From Pandoraea aquatica (GTDB taxonomy: Bacteria > Pseudomonadota > Gammaproteobacteria > Burkholderiales > Burkholderiaceae): a stretch of DNA of 64,000 bases. The position numbers and the translations under genes were made by a program. The stretch spans positions 930,001 through 994,000 of the forward strand of contig NZ_CABPSN010000002.1 in assembly GCF_902459565.1 (NCBI RefSeq). The letters run 5' to 3'. The notes below the pieces were generated by a model. That model saw only the letters and a list, made by a program, of their open reading frames with translations, searched no databases and was not told the DNA's origin. Below are positions 1 through 9,255 of this stretch, one piece after another. The stretch's first letter is position 1, and every line of letters begins with the position of its first letter.

Positions 1-1
1 G

Positions 2-1411
2 GTGCTGTTCTACGCGGCGGCATCGATTGGTGCGGTCGCGGTGCCCGTCAATACCCGATTCAAGTCCGACGAACTGAACTACTGCCTGAGTCAGGGCGAC
101 GTGCGCGTGCTGTTCTACGTCGACACGTTCCTCAACATCGACTACACGGCGCTGCTACGCAGTGTCGAGCCGGCGTTCGATGCGCAACTGCCGGGGGACT
201 TTCTGCCGCTGCTGCGTCGCGCTGTGATGGTGGGCAATAGCACACGTGGTTTGCCGGAAGGCGTCGAGCATTTCGATGCATTGCCGGACACGCCTGCGTT
301 GCGTGACGAAGTCGCGCGCCGCTCAGCGGCCGTCTCGCCCGACGACGTGCTGCTCATTCAGTACACCTCCGGTACGACGTCGTTCCCGAAGGGCGTGCTG
401 CTGCGCCATCGCAACATGCTGATGAATGCTGCCGCATCGGCGCAGCGCATCGGTGTGCGTGCCGACGATCGCTACTTCAGCGTGCGCCCGTTCTTTCACG
501 TGGCGGGCACGACGATGTCGCTGCTCGTCTCGCTCGTGACCGGCGCGTGCTTGCTGTCGGTGCCGTCGTTCGATGTCGCACGCGTGCTGACCATTCTCGA
601 TGAAGAGCGCTGCACGCTGACGTCCGGCAACGACACGATTTTCCTGATGATGATGGGCCACCCCGAATTCCGTCGCGAGCGCATTCACCTGCGTGGCGGC
701 TGGGCGGCGGCCGGGCCGGAGATCATGCAGAAGATTCACGACGTGATGGGCGTGCCTTACATGGTCGGCGCATACGGACAGTCGGAAGCGTCGCCCAACG
801 TGGTGCTCAACGACTGGCGCGATCCGCTCGAACTGCGTGTGGGCGGCTGGGCGAGTCCGCATCCCGGTATCGAGATCCGCACGGTGTCCCCGGAGACGGG
901 TGACGTGCTCCGTGCAGACGAGCCCGGAGAGATTCAGGTGCGCGGCTGGAGCGTGATGAAGGGCTACTACAACAAGCCGAAAGAGACGGCGCAGGCGTTC
1001 AGCGACGACGGCTGGCTGCGCACGGGCGATCTCGGCGTGATCGACGGCGAGGGGCGCATGCGCATGCTCGGCCGTCTGAAGGATGTGTTCCGCGTCGGTG
1101 GCGAGAACGTCGCGCCCGCCGAAGTGGAAGAGACGCTGTTCACACACCCGGCGGTGCAATTGGCGCAGGTCGTAGGTGTGCCCGACGCCCGTCTGGGCGA
1201 AGTGCCTGCCGCGTTCGTGGTGCTGCGCCCCGGTGCGGACGTCACGAGCGAAGCGCTGATCGACTGGTGCAAAGCGCGCGCCGCGAATTTCAAGGTGCCG
1301 AGATACCTGCGATTCGTCGATTCGTTCGACGGCATCGGCATGACGGGTAGCTCGAAAGTGCAGAAGAACAAGCTGCGCGACTACGCGATTCGGGAGTTCG
1401 GTTTGTCCTGA
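2..1411 (+). CDS. Acyl-CoA ligase (class I adenylate-forming), 5' end outside window
   Basis: Activates a carboxylic acid with ATP and joins it to CoA. The AMP-binding P-loop motif YTSGTTSFPKG is at residues 121-131 of the visible part. The later core motifs GAYGQSEA and GWLRTGDLG, and the C-terminal hinge GRLKD, follow in the usual order. About 470 residues are visible; family members are 510-560, so the first 50-80 residues lie upstream and the apparent GTG start at base 2 is not the real one. The substrate cannot be read from the sequence; fatty acid or aromatic acid are both possible. The MFS importer 78 bp downstream on the same strand suggests import and activation of the same acid. Confidence 0.9.
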   Translation: MLFYAAASIGAVAVPVNTRFKSDELNYCLSQGDVRVLFYVDTFLNIDYTALLRSVEPAFDAQLPGDFLPLLRRAVMVGNSTRGLPEGVEHFDALPDTPALRDEVARRSAAVSPDDVLLIQYTSGTTSFPKGVLLRHRNMLMNAAASAQRIGVRADDRYFSVRPFFHVAGTTMSLLVSLVTGACLLSVPSFDVARVLTILDEERCTLTSGNDTIFLMMMGHPEFRRERIHLRGGWAAAGPEIMQKIHDVMGVPYMVGAYGQSEASPNVVLNDWRDPLELRVGGWASPHPGIEIRTVSPETGDVLRADEPGEIQVRGWSVMKGYYNKPKETAQAFSDDGWLRTGDLGVIDGEGRMRMLGRLKDVFRVGGENVAPAEVEETLFTHPAVQLAQVVGVPDARLGEVPAAFVVLRPGADVTSEALIDWCKARAANFKVPRYLRFVDSFDGIGMTGSSKVQKNKLRDYAIREFGLS

Positions 1412-1489
1412 CACCTGACGGCCGGGCGTCGATGGACACGACGTCGGCCCCCATCCGAACCTCATCAAAAAATCAAGATTGGAGGAGAC

Positions 1490-2866
1490 ATGACTTCACA
1501 TACGACGACGGCTTCACAGCCGTTCGGCGGGACAGACACGCCCGGCGCAAACGCGGCCGGTCAGGTGGTTGAGGAATCGACCTACCGCAAGATCGCCTGG
1601 CGCACGCTGCCGTTGCTGTTCGTTTGCTACATCATCAACTACATCGACCGGGCGAACATCGGCATCGCGCAGATTCAGTTCAAGGCGGATTTGCATTTCA
1701 GCGATCTCGTCTACGGTATCGGCGCGGGATTGTTCTTCGTCGGCTTTCTGCTGTTCGAGGTGCCGAGCAATCTGATGCTCGCCCGCATGGGCGCACGCAA
1801 GACGCTGTTGCGCATCATGACGCTCTGGGGCGCAGTCTCGTGCGCGATGATGTTCGTGCGAACGCCCACGGAGTTCTATGTCGCGCGCATGTTGCTCGGC
1901 GCGGCCGAGGCGGGCTTCTTCCCCGGACTGATTCTGTATCTCAGCTACTGGTTTCCGGCGGAGCGGCGCGCGCGTGTGACGGCGTTGTCGTTCGTCGCGA
2001 TTCCGATTGCGACGATGATCGGCGCGCCGACGTCGGGCTGGATCATGCGCAGCTTCCATCAGATTCACGGGCTCGCAGGCTGGCAGTGGATGTTCCTGCT
2101 CGAAGGCATTCCCGCCATCGTGCTCGGTGTCGTGGTGTTCTTCGCGCTGGAGGATCGGCCGGAGCAGGCCAAATGGCTGAGCGACGACGAAAAGGCACGG
2201 TTGACGCATGTGCTGAACGAGGAACGTCGTCAAAAGGCAAGCAAGGGTGGTCATGGCCACGGCGGTACGCTGGCGGCGCTGGGCGACTGGCGCGTCTACG
2301 TGGCGGGGCTGGTGTCGTTCTGCGCTTACGTGCTGGCGAGCACCATCGCGTTCTTCGCGCCGCTGGTGATTCAGTCCACTGGTGTGAAAGATCCGTTCCA
2401 CGTGGGTCTGCTCTCGGCGATTCCGCCGGTGGTCGGTATCGTATCGATGCTGATCGTAAGCCGTCATTCGGACCGTCAGCGCGAGCGTCGCTGGCACGCC
2501 TCGGTACCGCTGATGTTTGCGGCGGCGAGTCTCATGGTCATGCCGTATCTGTCGCACAACGTCGAGTTGGCCGTGATCTTGCTGGCGGTGGCGACGGCGG
2601 GGCACCTGTCGAGCTTGTCCGTCTTCTGGACCATTCCATCGACGTATCTCGCCCCCGCCAGTGCGGCGGCCGGGATCGCCGTGGTGAGCAGCATCGGTGC
2701 GCTGGGCGGGCTGGTCGGGCCGAGCGTGATCGGCTACGTGAAGACGACGACGGGCAGCCTCGCACTCGGCTTGCAGGTCGCCGGATGCTTCGTGCTGTTC
2801 GGCAGCATTCTGTTGCTCGTGGGTATTCCTGCGCGGCTGTTGCCCAAGGGTGTTTCGCGTCAGTGA
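1490..2866 (+). CDS. MFS transporter, anion:cation symporter (ACS) family
   Basis: Inner-membrane carrier of 458 residues, the usual length for 12 membrane segments. The first segment carries the ACS signature NYIDRANIGIA (residues 50-60), shared with importers of sugar acids, phthalate and 4-hydroxyphenylacetate. It starts with ATG after a clear GGAGGAGA ribosome site. It follows the acyl-CoA ligase by 78 bp and precedes a MarR regulator, so a catabolic cassette for an organic acid is likely: import here, CoA activation by the ligase. The substrate is not determined. Confidence 0.88.
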   Translation: MTSHTTTASQPFGGTDTPGANAAGQVVEESTYRKIAWRTLPLLFVCYIINYIDRANIGIAQIQFKADLHFSDLVYGIGAGLFFVGFLLFEVPSNLMLARMGARKTLLRIMTLWGAVSCAMMFVRTPTEFYVARMLLGAAEAGFFPGLILYLSYWFPAERRARVTALSFVAIPIATMIGAPTSGWIMRSFHQIHGLAGWQWMFLLEGIPAIVLGVVVFFALEDRPEQAKWLSDDEKARLTHVLNEERRQKASKGGHGHGGTLAALGDWRVYVAGLVSFCAYVLASTIAFFAPLVIQSTGVKDPFHVGLLSAIPPVVGIVSMLIVSRHSDRQRERRWHASVPLMFAAASLMVMPYLSHNVELAVILLAVATAGHLSSLSVFWTIPSTYLAPASAAAGIAVVSSIGALGGLVGPSVIGYVKTTTGSLALGLQVAGCFVLFGSILLLVGIPARLLPKGVSRQ

Positions 2867-2998
2867 TTGCTCCCGTGATTGCGTTCCCGCGACGGTGCGC
2901 AATCCGTGTGGAATCAAGGCATGTGCGGGTTTGACCGGGCACGGGCGAGGCGATAGCATGACGCCATTCCTTTCCCCGCCTACCGGCTGAATCGTCAC

Positions 2999-3514
2999 AT
3001 GCCCAAGCCCAACCCCTCGCGCTCGCCCGAACCGGCGAGCGCAGCACCGTCCGACTTGCGGCACCTCACGTCGTTTCAACTGCGCCAACTGACGAACATC
3101 TACACGAAGGGTTCGTCCAGCGTGTACGAACGCAACTTCGGTCTGACGCTCAACGAATGGCGCTCCATCGCATTGCTGCACAGCAGCGACGGCATGTCGC
3201 TCAACCGGCTCGCCGAGCAGGCGCAGTTCGATCGCGGGCTGATGAGCCGTACGGTGACCGCGCTTGAAGCGCGCGGCATTCTTCAGCGCAGCACCGACAG
3301 CGCCGATGCGCGCGGTGTCGTCATCTCGCTCACGGCCCACGGCCGTGACCTCGTAAAGCAAGTATTCCCCGTCGCCGAAGAACTCAACGACCGTCTGTTG
3401 TCCGTGCTCACACGGGCAGAGCGCGATGCATTGCCGAAGATACTTGACAAGCTCACGTATCAGGCAAGGATCATGCTGGATCAGGAGCGGGAAGAGGCTG
3501 GAGAAGGGCTCTGA
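2999..3514 (+). CDS. MarR-family transcriptional regulator
   Basis: 171 residues with the MarR winged-helix layout: a dimerisation helix at residues 20-50, a recognition helix around SLNRLAEQAQFDRGLMSRTV, and the wing RSTDSADARGVVISLT. MarR proteins usually repress a neighbouring operon and release DNA when they bind a phenolic or acyl-CoA ligand. A strong promoter with a perfect palindrome follows 55-73 bp after its stop codon, in front of the nitronate monooxygenase. That is a plausible target, as is the upstream ligase/MFS operon. The start has no good ribosome site, so a few residues at the N-terminus are uncertain. Confidence 0.85.
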   Translation: MPKPNPSRSPEPASAAPSDLRHLTSFQLRQLTNIYTKGSSSVYERNFGLTLNEWRSIALLHSSDGMSLNRLAEQAQFDRGLMSRTVTALEARGILQRSTDSADARGVVISLTAHGRDLVKQVFPVAEELNDRLLSVLTRAERDALPKILDKLTYQARIMLDQEREEAGEGL

Positions 3515-3542
3515 TTGAGTTGCCGGTTTTGCGGTAAATTGT

Positions 3543-3587
3543 TTGACAATGCATCATATGTCCCTTAGATTGACGAGCATCGTCAAT
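3543..3587 (+). promoter_or_regulatory. Sigma-70 promoter with overlapping palindromic operator
   Basis: The -35 hexamer TTGACA (3543-3548) is followed by a 17-bp spacer and the -10 hexamer TAGATT (3566-3571). A perfect inverted repeat ATTGACGA-GCA-TCGTCAAT (3569-3587) overlaps the end of the -10 and the start site. This is where a repressor such as the adjacent MarR protein would block transcription of the nitronate monooxygenase gene at 3620. Confidence 0.75.
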
Positions 3588-3619
3588 GCGCGTCTACGCG
3601 GTATTTCGAGGGACTTTTC

Positions 3620-4564
3620 ATGCTTCAGACCCGCCTCACTCGGCTGTTGAATATCAAATATCCCATCATCCAGGCCGGGATGAGCTGGGCGTCGTCCAAC
3701 GCGGCGTTGCCGACTGCCGTCTCGAATGCGGGCGGGCTAGGCGTGATCGCCGCCGGACCGATGTACCTCGATGCCTTTCGTGACACCGTGCGCGAAGTGA
3801 AGGCCGCCACCGACGGCGCATTCGCCGTGAACATTCCGTTGTATCGCCCGCAGGCCGAGCAGTTTCTCGACGTCATCGAAGAGGAAGGCGTGCCGGTGGT
3901 GATTGCGTCGCAGGGCGGACCGAAAGCGCATCTCGAACGCTTTCAATCGCGCGGCGTTCGCTGGATTCACGTGGTCTCGACGATGCCGCACGCGCGTAAG
4001 GCGGCGGATGCGGGCGTAGATGCGCTCGTCGTCGTGGGCGCAGAGGCAGGCGGGCATCCACCGGTGAACGGCGTGAGCACGCTTGTGGCCGTACGTCGCG
4101 CGGTCGTCGAATTCGATCTGCCGATTGTGGCGGGCGGCGGCGTCGCGGACGGTTATGGCGTGGCGGCGCTGCTGGCGCTCGGTGCGGATGCCGTGCAACT
4201 CGGCACGCGGTTCCTCGCCACGCGCGAAGCGGGCGTGCACGAGAACTACAAGCGCGCGGTGCTCGATACCGATATCGACGGCACGACGCTCGTCGGCGTG
4301 CGCGGCCTGCCTGTTCGCATGACGCGCAACCAGTTTGCCGAGCGCGTGTTGCTGGCCGACAAGGAAGAGCCGGACGCCGCTGCGTACGACACGCTGTTCA
4401 AATCCAGCTCGCTCAAGCAGGCCGCGCTCGATGGCGACGTCGAGTGGGGCAAGGTCGAACTCGGTCAGTCGGCCGGGCTGATCGCCGATCTGCCCGCAGC
4501 GGCAGACGTCATGGCGCGTCTGGTGGAGGAGTGCGAGCGCGCGGCACGGCGATTGGCCGGTTGA
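3620..4564 (+). CDS. Nitronate monooxygenase (NMO/2-nitropropane dioxygenase family)
   Basis: FMN-dependent TIM-barrel enzyme of 314 residues that oxidises alkyl nitronates such as propionate-3-nitronate, probably for detoxification. The motif AEAGGH (141-146) carries the conserved active-site histidine (H146). The phosphate-binding glycines appear as VAGGGVADG near residue 175, followed by the ADAVQLGTRF segment. Related enoyl reductases (FabK-like) share this fold, but the N-terminal NIKYPIIQAGMSWAS segment and the length fit NMO better. It has its own promoter with an operator-like palindrome and lies next to a MarR gene. Confidence 0.88.
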   Translation: MLQTRLTRLLNIKYPIIQAGMSWASSNAALPTAVSNAGGLGVIAAGPMYLDAFRDTVREVKAATDGAFAVNIPLYRPQAEQFLDVIEEEGVPVVIASQGGPKAHLERFQSRGVRWIHVVSTMPHARKAADAGVDALVVVGAEAGGHPPVNGVSTLVAVRRAVVEFDLPIVAGGGVADGYGVAALLALGADAVQLGTRFLATREAGVHENYKRAVLDTDIDGTTLVGVRGLPVRMTRNQFAERVLLADKEEPDAAAYDTLFKSSSLKQAALDGDVEWGKVELGQSAGLIADLPAAADVMARLVEECERAARRLAG

Positions 4565-4728
4565 ACGCTCGCCCTGTCCGCAGACCACCGATTTCGTCAT
4601 TTTTTTGTAATTTCTGCGTCAGTTCGCTGACGCCCCTCGCTCCTTAGACTGGCTTCACGTTGTTCACCGCAACGTCCCAATACCGGTTGTGAAGCCACGA
4701 CGTTATCCCGTCAATCTAAGGAGCTACC

Positions 4729-5535
4729 ATGCCCACTCGTCAACTGCGCGCCATTGCGGCGCGTACCGCCACCGCCGGCGCGCTGCTTGCCGCCGCCGTC
4801 TTCCCCGCACTGTCGGCCCATGCCGCGACGACGGATTCATCGGCTAGCGGTCCGATCAAGAACATCGTGCTCGTGCATGGCGCGTTCGTGGGTGGCGCGG
4901 GCTGGCGTCCGGTCTACGACCTGCTGGTCAAGGACGGCTATCACGTCACGCTGGTGCAGGAGCCGCTGACGTCGTTCCAGGAAGACGTGACCGCGACCAA
5001 GCGTGTGCTCGACGGCCTCGACGGCCCGGCGGTGCTCGTCGGCCACAGCTACGGCGGTGCGATCATCACCGAGGCGGGTAACGATGCGCATGTGAAGGCG
5101 CTGGTCTATATCGCGGCGCATGCGCTCGACGTGGGCGAGACCGAAGCCAGCAACGGCAAGAAGTTTCCGAATCTGACCAAGGCCGTCGTGAAGACGCCCG
5201 ACAACTATCTCTACCTGAATCCGAAGGACTATCCGGCCGACTTCGCCGCCGATCTGCCGCGTGCGCAGGCCGAGTTCGAAGCCAACGCGCAGATGCCGAC
5301 GGCCGCGTCCGTGTTCACGGCGCTGATCCCCGATCCGGCCTGGAAGACGAAGCCGTCGTGGTATATGGTCGCGAAGGCCGACCGAATCATCAACCCGGAT
5401 CTGGAGCGGATGTATGCTGCACGTGCGCACGCGCACACCGTGGAGATCGAAGGCGCAAGCCACTCGGTGTATGAGTCGCACCCGCAGGCGGTGGCCCGTC
5501 TGATCGAAGAAGCCGCAACGGCCGCAGGCAAGTAA
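4729..5535 (+). CDS. Secreted alpha/beta hydrolase
   Basis: 268 residues. An N-terminal signal peptide is evident: arginines in the first 13 residues, a hydrophobic alanine-rich core (about 15-28) and an AHA site near residue 32, so the enzyme is exported. The oxyanion-hole HGAF follows strand 3 (residues 50-53), and the nucleophile elbow is GHSYGG (105-110, Ser107). The likely catalytic histidine is in EGASHSVYESHP near the C-terminus. This salicylate-esterase/hydroxynitrile-lyase-like subgroup acts on small esters, but no substrate can be assigned. AAGGAG precedes the ATG. Confidence 0.87.
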   Translation: MPTRQLRAIAARTATAGALLAAAVFPALSAHAATTDSSASGPIKNIVLVHGAFVGGAGWRPVYDLLVKDGYHVTLVQEPLTSFQEDVTATKRVLDGLDGPAVLVGHSYGGAIITEAGNDAHVKALVYIAAHALDVGETEASNGKKFPNLTKAVVKTPDNYLYLNPKDYPADFAADLPRAQAEFEANAQMPTAASVFTALIPDPAWKTKPSWYMVAKADRIINPDLERMYAARAHAHTVEIEGASHSVYESHPQAVARLIEEAATAAGK

Positions 5536-5557
5536 GTTCGCGGCGCAGGCAGTTTAG

Positions 5558-5600
5558 GCCAATGGGATGGCGGTCCGCTCGGGCCGCCGTCGCCATTGGC
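5558..5600 (+). repeat. Intergenic stem-loop
   Basis: Outer arms GCCAATGG (5558-5565) and CCATTGGC (5593-5600) enclose an inner stem GGCGG/CCGCC. It lies between the alpha/beta hydrolase and the response regulator. There is no T-run, so it is a weak terminator at best, or a processing or attenuation hairpin. Confidence 0.55.
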
Positions 5601-5621
5601 GTGCTGGATGAGTGAGACACC

Positions 5622-6296
5622 ATGCGCATTCTGGTCATAGAAGACGAAGCGAAGACGGGTGAGTATCTGCAAAACGGGCTGACCGAGGCGGGCTATGTCG
5701 TGGACGTCGCGCCGAACGGTATCGACGGCCTTCACATGGCGCAGGAACTCGCGTACGACCTGATTCTGCTCGACGTCATGATGCCCGCGATGGACGGCTG
5801 GACCGTCATGCGCAAGCTCGGCGACCGCACCCGTACACCGGTGTTGTTCCTGAGCGCGCGCGGCACGCTCGAAGACCGGCTCAAGGGGCTCGATCTCGGT
5901 GCCGACGATTATCTCGTCAAGCCGTTCTCGTTTGCGGAGTTGCTCGCGCGCATCCGCATCATCCTGCGACGCGGGCAGCCGCAGCCGGTCGACGACGTGC
6001 TGCGTGTCGGCGACCTTTGCGTGGACGTGACGAAGCGTCGCGTCGAGCGCAGCGGCACGCGCATCGCGCTCACCAACAAGGAATTCAATCTGCTGCTGTT
6101 CTTCGTGCAGCATCCCGGCGAAGTCCTTTCGCGCGCGCTGATCGCGTCGCGCGTGTGGGACATGAATTTCGACAGCGACACGAATGTGGTCGACGTGGCG
6201 GTGCGGCGTCTGCGTCAGAAAATCGACGAGCCGTTTGCGACCCGTCTGATCCATACGGTGCACGGCGTAGGTTATCGCTGCGAGGCCATCGAATGA
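5622..6296 (+). CDS. OmpR-type response regulator, CusR/IrlR-like
   Basis: 224 residues: receiver domain (1-115) with acidic pocket E7/D8/E9, phospho-acceptor D51 in LLDVMMP and the conserved lysine in LVKPFSF, then an OmpR/PhoB winged helix (about 125-222). The opening [20 protein letters not shown] is characteristic of the heavy-metal response group (CusR, IrlR, CopR). Its stop overlaps the start of the sensor kinase gene by 4 bp (ATGA), so the two are translationally coupled. No metal efflux genes lie nearby in the window, so the signal is unassigned. Confidence 0.92.
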   Translation: MRILVIEDEAKTGEYLQNGLTEAGYVVDVAPNGIDGLHMAQELAYDLILLDVMMPAMDGWTVMRKLGDRTRTPVLFLSARGTLEDRLKGLDLGADDYLVKPFSFAELLARIRIILRRGQPQPVDDVLRVGDLCVDVTKRRVERSGTRIALTNKEFNLLLFFVQHPGEVLSRALIASRVWDMNFDSDTNVVDVAVRRLRQKIDEPFATRLIHTVHGVGYRCEAIE

Positions 6297-7702
6297 CGGA
6301 CACACCGGTGACTGGCAAGCGGATGTCGCTCAGCACGCGTCTGGCGTTCGGCTTCGCGCTGATGGCGTTCGTGGCGATGGCCGTCGTCGGCTTCGTGCTG
6401 TACTGGAAGCTGGAAGCGCAACTGGTCGTGCGTGACGACGGCGCGCTGGTGACGCGTGTAGACCAGTTGCGCACGCTGATGCAGGACGTCGACGCGCACG
6501 ATCTCATTCGCGACAAGCCGCATCTGTTCGCCAATATGCTCGGCAATACGGAGTCGCTGCTGGTCGTGGGCTACCCGGGCGAGTCGCCGCTCATCGAAGT
6601 CAATCCGGGGCATGCGCGCGTGCCACCGGTCACGCCTGTCGGGCCGGACACGCCGCTCACGCTCGACGCCGTCCATCACACGCAAGCGACCGATGGCACA
6701 CCGTTCATCTATGTCGCCGCGACGGCGCACGGTGTAGCGGGGCAGCGCGATCTGCAAATCATGTCGGGACGCCTGATGACCGAGCGCACGCGCATGCTCG
6801 GTGACTACCGGACGCAGATTTTCCTGTTCGCGACGACGGCCGCGTGCCTGGCGGCGCTGTTCGCGTTCTGGCTGGCGCGACGTGGCATGCGTCCGCTGCG
6901 ACGGCTGGCGGGGCAGACGGCGTCCATCGGCGTGGGTACGCTCTCTACCCGTCTTCCGCAGCGCGACACGCCGGCAGAACTGGACGTGCTTGTCTCATCG
7001 ATCAACGCAATGCTCGGCCGGCTTGAGCGAGGCTTCACGCAGTTGCAGCAGGTCTCGGCGGATATGGCGCACGACCTGCGCACGCCGATCGGCAACTTGC
7101 TCGGGCAGACGGAAGTGGGTTTAAGCCAGACGCGCGATCCGGCGTATTACCAGCGGCTGCTGGGATCGAACTTCGAGGAGTTGCAACGCCTCTCGAAGAT
7201 GATCGACAACATGCTCTTTCTCGCGCGCGCGGAACATGCCGATCACGCCATCGACCGGCACTCGCTGTCGGTGGAGAACGAATTCGAGCGCATTGCCGAT
7301 TACTTCGAAGGGCTGGCTGACGAGCGCGGCGTGCGTATCGAGCGCGAAGGCGGCGGTGAAGTGCTGGCCGACGCGCAACTCCTGCGTCGCGCGATGGCGA
7401 ACCTGCTGGCCAACGCAGTGCGGCACGCGGACGAGGGCAGTGTGATTCGTCTGATTGCGGAGCAGCACGCGGGGGAGACGTGGCTGCACGTCGAGAATCG
7501 TGGCCCGACGATTGAACCGGCACATCGCGAGCGGCTGTTCGACCGCTTCTACCGTGCCGACGCGTCGCGACAACGCTCGTCGGAGTCGAGCGGGCTGGGG
7601 CTGTCGATCGTGCGCAGCATCATGCAGTTGCACGGTGGTGCGTGGCGCGTGACCAGCGACGACGGGGTCACGCGCTTTACGCTGGTGTTTCCGAAGGGGT
7701 GA
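6293..7702 (+). CDS. Sensor histidine kinase, CusS-like
   Basis: 469-residue inner-membrane kinase. Layout: membrane segment near 17-38, periplasmic sensor region to about 165, second membrane segment around 168-190, HAMP linker, HisKA domain with the phospho-acceptor in MAHDLRTP (H260), then an ATPase domain with the N box [10 protein letters not shown] and G box SSGLGLSIV. It starts at the ATG that overlaps the response-regulator stop; a longer upstream reading in the same frame lies inside that gene and is rejected. It phosphorylates the preceding regulator. The periplasmic domain gives no recognisable ligand. Confidence 0.92.
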   Translation: MTDTPVTGKRMSLSTRLAFGFALMAFVAMAVVGFVLYWKLEAQLVVRDDGALVTRVDQLRTLMQDVDAHDLIRDKPHLFANMLGNTESLLVVGYPGESPLIEVNPGHARVPPVTPVGPDTPLTLDAVHHTQATDGTPFIYVAATAHGVAGQRDLQIMSGRLMTERTRMLGDYRTQIFLFATTAACLAALFAFWLARRGMRPLRRLAGQTASIGVGTLSTRLPQRDTPAELDVLVSSINAMLGRLERGFTQLQQVSADMAHDLRTPIGNLLGQTEVGLSQTRDPAYYQRLLGSNFEELQRLSKMIDNMLFLARAEHADHAIDRHSLSVENEFERIADYFEGLADERGVRIEREGGGEVLADAQLLRRAMANLLANAVRHADEGSVIRLIAEQHAGETWLHVENRGPTIEPAHRERLFDRFYRADASRQRSSESSGLGLSIVRSIMQLHGGAWRVTSDDGVTRFTLVFPKG

Positions 7703-7756
7703 CGCCGGTCGCGGGGGCGCCGCTGTTTGCCGTTCAGTTGTCCCTCGTGTCCTGCA

Positions 7757-8641
7757 TCAGCGCATGCCGCCGTTGATGGGGAAGTCGGGTTTGGCGTCCT
7801 TGGTGGCGAGTCCCCATTTCTTCATCAGCGCGTCATAGGTGCCGTCTCGTTGCAGTTTGAGCAGGGCCTGCCGCATGACGCTCGCGAGTTGCCGTCCCTT
7901 CTCGTCGACACCGAAGCCGATGCCATAGGGCGCTTCGGCGTTGTAGTGAATGACCTTGTACTTCGCGGGAAACTTGGCCTCGTTGTAGTAGCCGACCGGC
8001 GAATCGACCCAGGCGACCTGGCTGGCACCGGTGGATAGCGAGAGCAGCGTCATGTTCGAGTCGGGGTACGTCGCCACCGAAATAGGCTGCTTGCCGTCTT
8101 TCTGGCATTTTTCACTCAGCTTGGTCGCTTTTTCCATGGAAGCCGTGCCGCGCGGCAAGGCGAGTTGCATACCGCAGAGCGCGTCGAGCGACGGGATTGT
8201 GACTGCCTTGGAGGGCATGGCGACGACCGTCATGCCCATGTCGAGGTAATCGACGAAGGTCACCACTTTTTGACGCGACGAAAAGTCTGCAAGCGAGAGC
8301 AGTACGTCGAAGCGGCTGGCACCCAGACCGGGGATGAGGGCGTCGAACGACGATTGCGCAAGCTTTATCTTCAGATCCAGCACCGCCGCCGCCGCAGAGA
8401 GCAGTTCCGGGGTGAACCCCACGATGTTGCCGTCGCCGTCGACGAACTTGATCGGCGCCACGTCGGGATTGACCCCGGCGGTCAGTGTGCCGCGCTCACG
8501 GTAGAACTTCGGGACTTGTGCCGCGAGCGCGGGGTCGACCTTGATGGCCGGACGAGCGGAGGGATCCAGCGCGCGCGCGGGACTCACGATTCCGAGCCAG
8601 GCGAAGACACATGCTGTCGCGAACTTGAATTCGATCTTCAT
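7757..8641 (-). CDS. Amino-acid ABC transporter substrate-binding protein
   Basis: Periplasmic type II binding protein, 294 residues, with a signal peptide ending near SPARA (about residues 1-24). The SBP family 3 layout is visible: LTAGVNPDVAPIKFVDGDGNIVGFTPEL near residues 52-80, then two alpha/beta lobes. It is the first gene of a minus-strand set by function but the last by position. The permease and ATPase for the same importer lie 2-4 kb upstream on the same strand, with two flavin enzymes in between. AGAGG precedes the ATG. Confidence 0.9.
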   Translation of the reverse strand: MKIEFKFATACVFAWLGIVSPARALDPSARPAIKVDPALAAQVPKFYRERGTLTAGVNPDVAPIKFVDGDGNIVGFTPELLSAAAAVLDLKIKLAQSSFDALIPGLGASRFDVLLSLADFSSRQKVVTFVDYLDMGMTVVAMPSKAVTIPSLDALCGMQLALPRGTASMEKATKLSEKCQKDGKQPISVATYPDSNMTLLSLSTGASQVAWVDSPVGYYNEAKFPAKYKVIHYNAEAPYGIGFGVDEKGRQLASVMRQALLKLQRDGTYDALMKKWGLATKDAKPDFPINGGMR

Positions 8642-8676
8642 ACGAAAACCTCTGGATGTCGGCAGATCGGGGGGTA

Positions 8677-9177
8677 TCAGGCGGCTTGTTGAACGGTGCG
8701 GGCGAAATCGCGGTGATGCCAGAGCAGACAGTCGGCAGCCCCCTCGTCGTTGACCGTCGCGCGGGTAATCTGGCCGACGATAATGCTGTGCGTAAAACCG
8801 TCATGCACTTTAGCCAACTGGCATTCGAATACGACGACCGCTCCCGTCAGTGTGGGGACGTCGAGTTCCCCGGCTTGCCAGTGCACCGGATCGAAGCGCT
8901 CGGGGCCGCGCAACGAAGTGAAGCGCTTCGCCACCGCCAGTTGTTCTGCGGACAACAGGTTGACGGCAAAGCGCCGTGTTCGAAGGATGACGTCATGCGC
9001 CGACGCTGTCTTGTTCACGCACACCAGGATCGTGGCGGGATCGGCCGACAGGCTGCACACCGAAGTGGCGATCAGGCCGGACGGCACGCGGTCTTCATAC
9101 GTGGTCACCGCGGTGATGCCGCTGGCGAAGCACGTCATGGCATGTCGAAAGACGTCGGAGGAAACTTGGTCGTTCAT
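8677..9177 (-). CDS. Flavin reductase (FMN reductase-like domain)
   Basis: 166 residues, a single flavin-reductase split-barrel domain (HpaC/NtaB type). The opening FRHAMTCFASGITAVTT, the TSVCSLSADPATILVCVNK stretch and F-AVN-LS are standard for the family. It supplies reduced FMN to a partner monooxygenase, almost certainly the NtaA-type enzyme encoded directly upstream (9256-10572), since both are on the same strand 78 bp apart. Its translation start region is nearly identical to that of the substrate-binding protein gene. Confidence 0.9.
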   Translation of the reverse strand: MNDQVSSDVFRHAMTCFASGITAVTTYEDRVPSGLIATSVCSLSADPATILVCVNKTASAHDVILRTRRFAVNLLSAEQLAVAKRFTSLRGPERFDPVHWQAGELDVPTLTGAVVVFECQLAKVHDGFTHSIIVGQITRATVNDEGAADCLLWHHRDFARTVQQAA

Positions 9178-9255
9178 ACGAATACCTCTAGAGTTCTGAT
9201 GTATCGCGCGACGTGTGCGGCAACTCCGGGCCGCACGCGTCGCGCCAGATCGCCT

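Noticed and set aside
1514-3361. A 615-residue minus-strand frame over the MFS and MarR genes
   Set aside because: Arg/His/Gln-rich low-complexity composition, no start signal, and both sense genes are clearly real.
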